The notes under the pieces were generated by a model that was given only the letters and a program-made list of their open reading frames with translations, did no database searches and was not told the origin of the DNA. A program made the position numbers and the translations under genes. A stretch of 64,000 bases of DNA, from assembly GCA_019722365.1 (NCBI GenBank), contig JADFUC010001412.1:1-64000 (forward strand), read 5' to 3'. Below are positions 1-11,550 of the stretch, piece by piece (the stretch's first letter is position 1; the number at the start of each line of letters is the position of its first letter). This DNA is from Lithospermum erythrorhizon. Lineage: Eukaryota > Streptophyta > Magnoliopsida > Boraginales > Boraginaceae.

Positions 1-149
1 CTCAAACGCCTTCGTTCCAGTTACGTATTGCTAGTACTCGTATTATGGCTTTCAATTATCACGACTAGGATTACTAGTATATCTACTCAAACTTGCTCCG
101 CAGTGAGCAATATCGATCATTTTGGCTGTTATTTTTTAAACTCCTTATT
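1..149. other. Flank of the first Gypsy element, nothing recognised
   Basis: This short stretch lies outside the first LTR copy. I see no coding signal, tRNA or repeat in it. It could be the old insertion target or part of a further element cut by the window edge. Confidence 0.3.
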
Positions 150-790
150 TGTTGGTCCTAGCTGAAAATGTTTCAAGCGGATCTTTGGATTGGGGCACTC
201 ACTGCTTTGAGTTAGCGGGTTGAGATAGTCACTTCGGTGATCTTTGAGATAGTCCTCCAGCGAGGTCACCTTTCGCCGTCAGGACACGAAAGTGTGACCA
301 CGGGGTGGTCCTGAGCACTCCGACGATCGAGTCGATTATCTTAGAGCGAATATAATAGGAAATGGTACTAAGGGGATCGGTATTTTTTTGAACTGCAGTT
401 ACGTCTTGTTGAGGGATATTTATAGGAATCTTGAAAGAGCTAATCCGGAGTACCCTCTTTGCTTCCTAGGATCACGCCACGTAGCCATACGGAGAAGGGC
501 ATTCCTGGAGTCCGTATCGCCCACGACTCCTAAGTCTCCCGTACTTTCGGCGACGGGTTGCCCGTCAACCCGAAGGTTCGCCTGCGGAAGAAGGCGTAGA
601 AGCGCTTTCGGGCCTCCCAAGCCCCTCATTCTTGGCCCGGGTGAAGAAGGATTTTGATGAAGCCGAGGACCAGCTGGAGGTCTGAGCCACCATCCCATTT
701 CAAATAGATTTGATAAAATTATCCCGTCTTCTCTTTACTTGCTTTATCTTTTTTTATATATATATACCCAACTCAGCTTCCCTGCTTCTC
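150..790 (-). repeat. 3' LTR of the first Gypsy element
   Basis: Aligns by eye to 7073-7590. Shared blocks include GTTGAGATAGTC, GGATATTTATAGGA, GGATCACG..CGTAGCC and GGAGTCC. Similarity is clear to about 540. Beyond that, a shared AT run (ATATATATA) near 755-770 suggests that the LTR continues and that the other copy has lost about 170 bp. The copies differ by many indels, which indicates an old insertion or poor base quality. Confidence 0.65.
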
Positions 791-3700
791 ATGGACCACG
801 AGCCTTGGCTATTCCTTGGTGACGTCGAGAGGCTTTTGGAAGCACCTTCCGTAACAAAATACAGGAAGTCTCTAAGTAGAATGAGGCCTCAGTGAAAGCG
901 AAGGCCTCGAAGCCTTGAGCAGTGAAGCCGTCGTCCGGATAGGCGGCGTCTGACAGCTGAGCATTCGTTTCACCACGGCAGGAGGAGGCGGGAATATATC
1001 AAGCGGCCAAGGCTGTGTATGCTCGAAGAAAGGGTTGTGAAACTTGTAGTGAAGGAAGGTGGAGGAGGCCGTGCGCCGAAATAGAGGAAGCACATTAAGC
1101 GTGAAAGGCCATCCGTCGTGCCGGTTTTTACGAAGATTTGGGGAATGAGGTTGGTAGGGGCGTGGCTTATTGCTTATCTTAGATTCACGGGTTTCTGAGG
1201 ACTCGATTATTCATTGTAGATAATTACAAGGGAGTTTATCATTTGAATCTGATCTTGGTTAGTTCGCCTCACTTGTAACACAGGCTTGACTCGATGAGGA
1301 AGATGATAGAGCCACCCTCCACGGAGATGACTCGGCCATTATAATCTTAATTTTTATTATGAGTTTTTGTAACTTCTGAATTTTCCACTTGTATATTCCA
1401 CGAGCATGCTTTTATCTTTTTCTTTTATTAAAGGAATTGTATCAATCCGTCCGTGTTTGTTTTCATTTTTCACATTCATTACGGATACGCCTGAAGTAAG
1501 GCGGGTTTTAACCCCGGTTTGTACTGCGCTTTTACCCACATATGGCGGGTTTGCGGCACAGGAGCTGCGGCTTTATATTGTAGGCTATCGTACTGTCGAA
1601 GGTACTTCGAGGCTAAGGGCTTTACCTCGGTTTCAATTTCTTTTATCCCGACGTTGATCTGGGGGCCACTTGTTTTTTAGGAACCGGCCAGTGATCGGTT
1701 CGTGCTTTTGATTTGAAATCATACCTTGAGGTTTAGCGTACGGTACCCCAAAATTTGTAGCGTTCCACATAGTTTAAGCTAGCAGATGAAAAGAAGGCTC
1801 TTTTTATTAAAACTCTCAAAGGAATAACCCCTTCTTGGGGAGGCGGTTACATAGTCTATCCGGATCGCGTATAATAACGGCATAGCTTAGAAGCGTGCGT
1901 GTCCATGAGGCCCTTTCTCCATCCCAGAGATCACCGAGGTTAAGCCTTAATGCTTTTAGCAAACATACCGCTTCCAGATATGGTCACTTCCCGGTTAGGG
2001 CTTAGTTTTCCCACATTCCACAGGTGACTTGCCGACCCCTTGATCCTTGGCAGTTCCCAATCACGGAATTGGTGATTTTAACCCGTCGGTTGTATGTCAC
2101 AATCCATAAATTGTTTGTACTTGAGAATCTGTGAAAAGCACCAAGTCTCTTTTTCTTGTGAAGTCGAGTTGTTCTCTAAATCCCTACGTCGTTAAATTTT
2201 TAAATCGAATCCAATTTTACTGTAGGTAGGCAATCTTGCTCTCTACCCCGTGAAAACGGCCGTCTGGCATGCCGGGCTAAAAGGAGCTTAAAGATCAGCC
2301 TTGGCCAGGGGTGGATCGTAGCGACCATAAAACGTCGGTAATTCCTCAGAGTCAATTTCCTTCCCCGGTCCGCTTTGTATTATGTTTTCTTAACATGCCA
2401 AATATGATTCGATTCACCCGAAGCCTGCACTTGCGCGTTAGATTGGGAGGTAATAGGCAGGGCGGGCAGTGTTCGATCCCGAAATTCGCGAAGTCGAGTA
2501 GAACCCGCTACTTGGTGAGTACCGTTATCCGATGCAGATTTTGGGAATCTAGAACAGTCGGTATATTTTTCCGCCAAAAGCGCCCTCACCGCTCCCCAGT
2601 CCTCTTAAGTGGAGGCGGCCACCGCTTCTTGGAAGTAGTCTTGCGCGATGGCATACTCTCCCCACTCGGCTCACGGGTAATTTTCCTACTAAATTCGATT
2701 CCCGCGTGGCGAGGAATGAGGCTGAGGGGTGAGGGGTAGAGGTGAGTGATTAGGTGCGTTCCCACGTCCTCGTGGCGTCACGCTTGAGTGCGTACATGAG
2801 TGGCATCGCTTCGCTGGGGTGGGCCCGGTAATATCCGGCTTTCGTGTGAGTGCTTGATGGCGGGACCGAACTCGATGTGAACAAAAGCGCGTCCGCCCGT
2901 GTATTTGACCCGGCGCTCGGAAATATCCTCGTGAAGCTACGGGTTAGCGAGGCCATCGAAGACTTCGATATAATTCCCCAGTACAATTGATATTTAAAGA
3001 AGAATTGCGGTTAGATCCTCACGGATTCGATCACATCTCTAGTAATTTTCCTTCGTGGAGATAGGAAATTATGGGTTTTCATGTCTACGCGGTGGCAGCT
3101 CGGCAGGTAAAACACTCTTTTCAAGATAAGTTGGTTGGTCACAAACTTACGCATATCCGCCGAGGCGGTTAAAATGCATAATAGGTAATTGCGAGCCTAG
3201 AGAAATGGTCGCCTACCGTTTTTCCGCTATAGGAATATCTTAAAAGCAGATCCTCGTTTCATGAGTATCTGCGCCGCGTGGTATCTCTTGATAATATTAA
3301 AAGCTCTTTTACCCCTTGTCCGCAGTTTGGTCGATGACCAATTTTGAGAATTTTGCACTTAACTAGATTCTTCAACCCCCATAGACGCTTACTAAGCGTA
3401 ATCCCGAGTCATGGCTTCGTATTCTCGTTATTAGTTGGAAAGCTAAACGCGAGGCGTATTCAGTTTCCTTTTGGGTCCTAATATAATTACTCAGCGCCCA
3501 TCGCTTGTTGGGTGAGGCGCCATCCACAAATAGAGTCAATGAGGAAGGGACCGCCTCTTAACTGGCCGAGCTAGGTCACTGCGAGGCGAGGAGAGGAATG
3601 CCGAGGCAACCTTCGATCCACCAAAATCTGCTTAATGCTTGGCAAAGGCATAAATGCTTTGGTCTAGGCACGTATGATATCTCGAACTCACTTAACTTCG

Positions 3701-6700
3701 ATAGCGGTGGTTAACGGCCACACAAGGCCGGACTAGTCGATATCCCGACGAAAAGGTTGATCCGTTATGACTGGATGGGTGGGACTCAAAATAAAATGCT
3801 TAAGCTTTCTTGCCGAGACTACCGCATGAAGTAGGCGCATGCATGGCGGGTACTGCTCTCGGCGTCCACTAAGGACATGGCTAACGTAATATGGGCCTTT
3901 GTTCTTGGTCTATCCTCCTTTACTAATACCCATTAGCAGCGATATCGAAATAGCCACGTATAGTTGTAACCGTTCTCGGGGTTCAGTCGGGATAGCGGTG
4001 AGGGGAACGAATATTCACTTTGTCTTTCAAACGCCTCTTTGCATTCATGGTCCCAGTAAACTCTTCTTCGACATTACTTCTCAAACTCTTGAAGAAAGGT
4101 AGGTTTTTTCGCAGGCACGGCTATAAACCAACAATGCCCGGCCCAGACATCCGATTCGGCTTTTGCAACTCTTGCCTTAGCTCTTTGCGTATCCCATAGC
4201 GCGCTATCTTGTCGGGATTCGACTCGATCCACTGCGTGCTGCTTGATCATATAGCCCGAAGAATTTCAGGAGACCATGCCAAAGAGCATTCTCGAGGGGT
4301 TCAACTTTCATTTTGCTCTTCCTAAGTTGGTTAAAGGTTTCCCTAAGATTTGCCGGAGTCCTCCGCCTTCACCCTACTTTTGACGACATATCGTCGATAT
4401 ATATCTCGTATTCCGTCCAATTTGTTGTGTAAAAAGTTTCGTGACAAATCGGCGTCGGCGGCATTTTTGAGCGAATGGCGCCCGCCCAGCCATCCTGAGC
4501 CGTACTTTTCGGTTATGAGCGCCCGTCCTCTCCTCATCTTGGGCGCCATGCGGATCGATGGTACCCCGAGGCGTCAAAATGCGGCCACACATCGCCACTT
4601 TCCACTAGGTTTTCTTGACCAATACAACGTTTGCCGCCCCATTCGGGAAATTGTAATTCCTGTATGGCTTAACTGCGGTAGAGAACACAAACTATGGGAT
4701 AGCGCATTCTTCATCGGCTAAAAGTCTTTTCTTTTGTTTTACCGGCTTTAGCACGAGGATTACATACGGCCGGTGCTTGGCTGACAGATCTACCACAGCA
4801 TCACGGGTCCAGCGCCAAAAATATCTTCGTCTTCTCTTATTAATGCCGCTTGAAACTTTACTTTGATCTTTCTTTATGCAATCTCGATCGATCACGAAGC
4901 TCCGTTCCACGTTTCCACTGAAGGATGGTAAAATCTCCTGGTGTGGCGTAGCACCTCGGCACCTTCCGCTTTCCTTTGAGCGGGTTATCTTCTCCTCACT
5001 TGACCCGATTAATCTCATGTGATTTTCGAACCCGACATTGCGGGACCCTTAGGAACTTCCCGTTTACTTTGAGTACGAGGTTTGATAACTACCTTACGGC
5101 TTTTTCTTTGGTCCCAGACATCTCTCCCTATTCCCCGAGTCGGGAACTTCATCTTGAGATGTCTTTGGGCCCATAGCCTTTATAGCGGTTAGTGTTGGGC
5201 GACTATAAGGCGGATTATATGGTAGTCTTGGATATCTGATCGCCAACGTCGTGATAGTTTCTTATATTCTGTCCCATTCGTTAAATCCAGCGATGCTATG
5301 CCTATTGCCACTTATGGAATGGCTGAAACGATTGAGGTGTGGACGGAGGTTGAATAATACTTCTCGAGTTGTAACATCAAAAGTAGTGATATGCAAGATA
5401 TCCACCGAGCTCGGTGTCTACCGGCATCCGGCTCGATCACGAAATTTGAAATAATTGAGGCTATGACCAAGGGTCATCATGCGGGAGATTGATTCCTATT
5501 AAGCTGCTTCGTTCGTGAAAATGATCGCCTTTCTTGGCTTGATGCGGTTAGTGCGTATATCGATCTTAACTGGCATGCTACGGAATGCGAATCGCTTCTG
5601 CGGGTCCTCCAGAGATTGTATCAATCAGGCAGAGTGAGTGCGCTTTGTCGGGAAGCTCTGGGTTTCTTTGTGGCGTGAGCGGGCTTTGTAGTAATGGTTG
5701 GCTCTTGCGATAAAGTTCACTCAGGTTGTATACTCTTTCAGAGTATCCTCCTTTATTAACTTCTCTATCTCTGCATTCAAAATCCTGGCGCTCATTGGTG
5801 TCGTGGCCATGCTCGCGATGATACTTTCCTTGATATGGCGTTTTGTACTCTGCGCAGTGCGGTCGCCGTTTGCGCGGCAGGAAGGGAGTCCGCAGCTCTT
5901 GATCAGCGCATATACTTACGCTATGGATACTGCCAGGGCCAAACCGTGTTCGGCCCCCTTGTGCATTGCACTAATCCTTTTTGAGGCGTTGGTTCAAAAT
6001 TTCTCCTTTTTGATCATCCGTTAAGCGGTCCCAGGGCGAAGTGCTACTTGGTGACAGGCGTCCCGCTTTCGGAGGTGTCCCGTAGGTCCCTTGGCCTAGA
6101 TTCTTTATTTTGAGTTAACGACTCGACATCTTGTGAACACAACGCGGTGAGTTCATCTTTCGACAGGGGTTTTAAAGGCCCAGGGCCTTCTTGGGTTTCC
6201 ATTATGACGACCAGGTAAGCGCCATGTAAAATTTTACCTTGTTGTTGACTTCGGGTGTGAGAAGGATATCATTATACCTTTATGATACCCGCTTCAAAGG
6301 GTTCATTAGGCCACTAGCGGAATCCGTGAGCCATTCATCACAGTGTACGTATAAGCGGATCGAACTTTGCTAAAACGCGTCTAGCGTTCAGCAATGCGTA
6401 TCGATAGAGTTAAAGTAAAGCCATGTACCAATCCAAAGCTCTGTCGGACAGGCTATTGGAGAATGCCTTTAGCGTAAATATCAGGATTGTTGGAGGTTAT
6501 GGTCATTTTTGCCAAAATCCCTGTAAATGTTTGATCAGTCCCCATTTGCATTAAAGCTGGGTAAATTGCGAAGGTGAAACCTTGTGTGTGGATACATCCA
6601 AGCGTCAAGTAAAGGGAATTTTTGGTCTTACATTCTCTTTTTACAGTGCTTGGCCGGCGTAGGCATAATTTGTTTAATGTCATGATTAACTGCTTGTAAC

Positions 6701-7072
6701 GATTGTAGGTAGGTCAGCATGAGAATCACGAGCACACAGCCAATGATTCTGCTTGGAGCACGTTTGGCGCCTCTCGTGATTGTCGAGTCCTCATATACCA
6801 TTGCTTTTCGGCCAGTAAATACCGTTAAATGCTGATTTATGTCAATGGAGACGGCCTGAATAGATCTTTCCTACTACATTGAGTTGTTCGTTTACCGTAT
6901 TTGTATTTCCGCTTCCTCGGATATTGATTCATGATTGCGGATTGGATAAGGCGTGTTGATAAGGATAGTGAAACGACTCGTGAACCCGGCGTCTTTATAT
7001 TTTCATGACTACTATGTGATCCCACTTGAGGCAGTGCAGCTTGTTTTTGTACAATTTATTTTCACTCATAGC
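791..7072 (-). pseudogene. Internal region of the first Gypsy element (gag-pol remnant)
   Basis: This is the interior between the two LTR copies. On the minus strand gag should lie toward 7 kb and integrase toward 1 kb. Only reverse transcriptase could be named (separate entry). The rest is frame-broken; I could not place protease, RNase H or integrase securely. Short open frames on both strands here (60-140 codons) match nothing I recognise and overlap one another. Confidence 0.55.
4380..4760 (-). pseudogene. Gypsy reverse transcriptase remnant
   Basis: Reading the minus strand from 4760 down, one frame gives KPVKQKKRLLADEE, like the conserved RT entry segment of Tat elements. Across frame shifts then come a degraded MPFGLKNAG-type block (about 4460-4500), FVTKLFTQQIGRN, and the catalytic box EIYIDDM at 4387-4407, intact in its own frame. 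After it come KSRVKAEDS residues in yet another frame. At least three frame changes occur within 400 bp, so no active enzyme is encoded. Confidence 0.8.
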
Positions 7073-7590
7073 TGTTGGTCCTAGCTTTGAAAATGTTTCA
7101 GCCCCGGATCTTTATTTGGATTGAGAACTTTGCCTTTCCTCTTTGGATTGGCAGGGTTGAGATAGTCGCCGAGGGAGGCGTCTTTGAAGCAGCCTTTTTA
7201 AACTATAAGCGGGTTCGGAATTTCGACTAGGGGGTATCCTCCGGTAGTCTTGGTGCTCGGCCGTCGGACACAGAAGTGTAGCCCCGACTCTGAGGGGTGG
7301 TCGCGAGCACTCACGGCAATCAGAGTCGATATCACAGGCGGGAATATAAAGTCGGATATGTGAGAATGGTCTTAAAGGATCATCTATTTTGAACTTGCTG
7401 AGTTAAATGCTGTGAGGGATATTTATAGGAGAGTATTGAAGGCTGTCGAGGAGTACTTTCTTTCTTCCCTGGGATCACGGCGCGTAGCCGCCCATGCGAG
7501 GAGAAAGGGCTTGTTCACGGAGTCCACGTATCCGCTTTTGGTCCACGACCCCAGGTAGTGGGGTACAATTTTATATATATATCCAATCGG
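7073..7590 (-). repeat. 5' LTR of the first Gypsy element
   Basis: Second copy of the sequence at 150. It begins at TGTTGGTCCTAGCT and shares the ordered blocks listed for the other copy. It ends near an AT run (TTTTATATATATAT) at about 7570-7585, after which the sequence reads as Copia on the minus strand. I could not identify a convincing tRNA primer site next to 7073. Confidence 0.65.
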
Positions 7591-9900
7591 AGACGAGTGC
7601 AACTTCATTAGATATGAGACTACCTATTATTTGAGCATACTCGGTTGTGACACACTTTTTCACTTTATTCTTTGAGTCTTGACTTATGTCCATCGGAGTT
7701 TTGACATTTCTTAAATCACCTTTTGCTTAATGCTCGTGTTAACATAGTGATGCAATTTCGAAGGCCCATTCATTGGAATTCACCATGATTTTACCCCCAA
7801 TGGCGTTAGCGTGTCCCGTATCTTTCATGTCAAATTTATCATTAATGTCTTTGGTAGATTGTATCATTTGTGATTGCTCCCCGATAATGATATGTCGTCA
7901 ACATAGAGGCATAATATGACTATCCGTCTGCTGTGGTCTTAGCGTAGGCATATCGCGCTCGTTTACTTTGAAGCCATTAAATGACACGGTTACGTAATTT
8001 CGTACCCGTTGCTTTTGGTGTTTGTTTTTAAGCCATACAAGGATTTTATAAGTCACATGCTTTAGCCTCCTTTCTGGAATTTTAAATCCTTCGGGTTGTT
8101 ATATAGATTTCTTCACGTCTAAATCTCCATTTTAGAAATGCCGTTTTGGCATCAAAAATCGGTGTACCTCAGGTGGGCAGCAAAAGCCGATTGCAGTACT
8201 CGCACGTATGGATGTAATTGAGTAACTAGTGAGTAAGTATCGAAATAGTCTAGTCCCACTCCCTTTTTGTCGATTACCACGGATGACTAGCCTCGCTTTT
8301 GACGCTTATCAATTGTTCCATCGATCTTCATCTTAACTTCTTAAAGATCCATTTTGACTTGAACTGCTTGAGGCGGAAGATCATTTAATTCCCAGTGTGA
8401 TTTTGAAGAAATGAATCAATCTCACTTTGAATTGCCTCTTTCCATAAAAGGGCCTTACGTTGAAGATCTTGCTTAAGTTAGGGGAGTTGTTTATACCGTA
8501 TAAGTCGTAAAGTCGAACCGAAGGAGGCACCTCAGCTACTGCCACTTTTTACTTCGTCGAGGTTGAGCTCGGTTTCACCGCTTGGACTATCTTTATTTAT
8601 AGTCTCTTGCGACTCTGTCGACATTATCATCCTCTTTGGTCAAATCTTTATAGGTACTCACAGAGAACTTGCTTCTACCGATACCGAAAGGAAAAAATAT
8701 TCTTGAAAAATGTTGCATTTACAGACTCGAGTATAGTGTTTTGTGCACTTTCTTGGTTTTCCGATTTATGCACTAGGAACATAGCCGTGCTTGTTGTGTG
8801 CGTATCCAATGATATTGATTGAGTCTCTTGTCTTGGGTTCTATCTTCAAACTTTGCCCGGTAATGGAACCGTGACGCTTCCTAGCAAGAGCGACCCCGAG
8901 CCCTCGAATGATTATAGATTGGGTTTAAACCTCTAAATAATTCATGAGAAATCACCAAATGCTTCATGTTTCACAGTGCTACATTCAACAAGTAATTAGC
9001 TAATAGAAGCTAGCTTCCCCCGTTTGTGGTGGCGATCCCCGAACTTATCGACTTAAAATTCATCGTCTAACTTAGCGTTCTATTCTTTCTTTTCTGTACC
9101 CATTTGATTCTTTGAGAAATGCGGTGTTGTAACTTCATGTATTATACCGTGGTAAGAACCACAACCGGCCAAATGGTCTTTATATTCACTACCTCTATCG
9201 AAACCGTATCACGCGATTTTCTTATCAGTCGATTACAAACCGTCTTTGTAAAGTGAAAACTTTTGTATTCAGCTTCGTCTTTTACCTTTTGAAAATTACC
9301 GCATATGATATTTTGGCCATTTGGCTAAACAGCAAATGTTATAGAAATAAAAATTTCCACCCTCTTGATGGTGTTGAACTCGCCGGCGCGTCAGTATGAA
9401 TTAGATACGGGGGTTTGTATTTCTCAAGCTTGACCTTGAAGGTAGTCTTGTTTTGCTTAGCTTGACACAAGTTCGCATTTTAATTTAGGATCAAATTGAA
9501 ATTTAGGAATGCTTCAGTTAACAGAAGTTTTTCGTAAAGGAAATGAAATTAACATGTCTGAAATCTACCGTACCCGTATATCTTGAGACTCGATCAAATA
9601 AGCGGAAGTAGTAGCATTTTATTAGGTGTTGTTTAAAAACGGTCGTTACATTAAGTTTAAAGAGACCATCAGGACATAGCCTTTGCACAAGCGTTCACAT
9701 AGTGAGAGTAGCTTATCGACTGCAACTTCATACGAACCCGTGTTTGCTAGCGTGATCCAAAGATAGAGATTCTTGCGGACTTCTAACCGCATTACAACAC
9801 ATGATTGAGTCACTTCCTTTCCTCATCTCATCTTAGCGAGCCTGATGGTACGCTTCACATGATTGTAAAAGTCGAAGAATTCCCCATATATATCTTTTCT
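7591..9900 (-). pseudogene. Ty1/Copia pol remnant (integrase and reverse transcriptase)
   Basis: Minus-strand translation in shifting frames gives, in order: an integrase core segment with DRGSEYKD near 9175-9210 and IIHEVTTPHFS just after it; the RT entry block WIFKK.KMKIDGTIDK at about 8300-8350; LIKSLYGLK at about 8030-8060; the catalytic LCLYVDDI at about 7885-7915; and an FDMKDTGHAN-type segment at about 7805-7835. This is the Copia order (integrase before RT). Stops and frame shifts are frequent. RNase H is missing or unrecognisable next to the Gypsy LTR, so the element looks truncated at its 3' end. Confidence 0.8.
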
Positions 9901-11290
9901 CCGATTGGTAAGTGGCTTGAAGTTTTGTGAAAAACTCATGCTGACAGATGTGCCTAGTAGCACGGTATCAATCCGCGTTCCGCGGGTTTTGAACCCCTGA
10001 GTTCACTTGAGAAACCATAAGCGAAGGTGATGTCGGACGTCCAATTCGGCACAGTAACCGTATTGAGCCGCCCAAGGCTTCGCCCAGCTGTAGGGGAATC
10101 GTACTTTCGTGTGACTTGTGACCTTTCTTGTCTGCCAGGCGTCCACTTTTCTTGGCTGTGTGGGAGTGCGTACACTGGAAGCAATCCATCGCTCAATCCG
10201 TTTACGATATAGATTTCGACATAAATAGTGAGAGTGTTTCCGTACCTCGGCAGCGGTAACAACGAGATTTGATTCCCCTCTTGAAGCCACGAGGCTTCCT
10301 GTCAAAACCTTGACAAACTTCGAGGTTGTCAGGTAGAACATCCTCCCACCTTTTGAAGTTACGCGAGAAGACATCCCCAGCTTAGCCTCGGATTGAGGCA
10401 TAATCGCTGGCGTCAGCTAGCTGCGGAGGCCGCGAGGTCGTTACTCGGCTTGGAGTAGTCAAAGTTGTACAGATTGGGCAAACTTCCACCCGGAATAGAT
10501 CACAATCCATCAAAATCCTAATCCATCAAAATATTTCCAGCGCCCGTAGGTAATAGACAATGTCGGAGAGTACTGCTTGGTTGGCATTCGATCATGTAGC
10601 GTTTTGGTAGAAAGCGTTTGGGTTTTATCAACGAAGGGGTCTCGACATTTGTGGAAGCCATCTCGAAGTTCTGCTAAGGTTACGTGAAATACGGACATTG
10701 TAGGAAGCCCAACGTTGAACACGGAAGAATACTTGAAGCTTTGGTGAGAGAAAATCAAACAAGCGAGCTCAGCCCAGGCTTGTGCGAACACAATTTCCTT
10801 AAACCAGTTGCTCCTACATGTATGTGCTTAGAGACTTTTAGAAACAGCCCGATTCCCCAAAGATACAATGGTTCGGCAGAATAGCACTTAGAAGCACTTT
10901 CTGCTTGAGTGTTCGTGGCTTGAAAGAAGCGAAATGCTCAGCAGAAGAAGATTGTTTGTTTGTGTGTTTGTAAAAGTAAATTAGTTTTCTCATGATTCAA
11001 GGGGATGAAGTTGCTCCATAAATGAGAGAGTAGAAAGGTGGTGATCGGTCGCTCCTTTACTCGACCTTCAATCTCTACAGCTTTTTGGGGTGCAAAATAT
11101 AATTAGTATATAATAGAGATACTGATATGGCTTCGAGTTGAAGACCTCAAGACCCCGCTCCCCGGACTAATGTTTTATATTCATCGGTATGAGGATTTCT
11201 ATTAGGAGCTTTACCTCCTAAATACTTATTTCAGCGTGGAAGATTTAGTATTCGTGAGAAAACTAGCATTCTTCATGGTAAAATAGTACG
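9901..11290. other. Probable Copia 5' part grading into the gene upstream region
   Basis: On the minus strand this should hold gag and the 5' LTR of the Copia remnant. I see no zinc knuckle or LTR partner that I can defend. A 132-codon minus-strand open stretch (10003-10401) is of unknown nature and is overlapped by open stretches in other frames. From about 10.9 kb on, the base composition turns AT-rich and resembles ordinary plant intergenic DNA. Confidence 0.3.
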
Positions 11291-11298
11291 TATATAAA
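11291..11298 (+). promoter_or_regulatory. Candidate TATA box of the LRR gene
   Basis: TATATAAA lies about 255 bp upstream of the LRR gene start codon. That would fit a 5' leader of roughly 220 bases. It is assigned by position and sequence only; other AT-rich stretches are nearby. Confidence 0.4.
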
Positions 11299-11550
11299 GT
11301 GAGTCGTATTTAACCCCATATTCCGATATGATACATTTCATTTTTGCATTCATTTTTAACAATGTGTACTCCGTAGTTAACAAGGTACTGTTGTTTCAAT
11401 AAGTTGTTAAGGAAATTACTAGTCGATTTATGTGTGCCCGAAACTTAGCTTACTTCCAAATAAGATGATAATAACAATGTTAATTACTTAATAAATGAAC
11501 CTAAACAAATATCATATACTAGGTAATTTTTTAAACAGTATAATTTTAAG

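Larger units (their letters stand above)
150..7590 (-). mobile_element. Decayed Tat-like Ty3/Gypsy LTR retrotransposon
   Basis: Two related copies of one sequence start at 150 and 7073, both with the block TGTTGGTCCTAGCT, and enclose about 6.3-6.9 kb. The inside carries a Gypsy reverse transcriptase read on the minus strand, so the 5' LTR is the high-coordinate copy. RT wording (VKQKKRLLA, a degraded MPFGLKNAGATYQRLV-type block, QQIGRN, EIYIDDM, VKSRVKAED) is of the kind I associate with plant Tat/Ogre/Retand elements. No frame is open for more than a short distance, so the element is dead. The outer boundary near 7.59 kb is approximate because a Copia remnant abuts it. Lineage is inferred from motif wording only. 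Confidence 0.72.

Noticed and set aside
2311..2739. 142-codon plus-strand open frame
   Set aside because: It lies within the minus-strand Gypsy interior, overlaps an open stretch on the other strand, and has no domain or signal. Best explained by chance in GC-richer decayed DNA.
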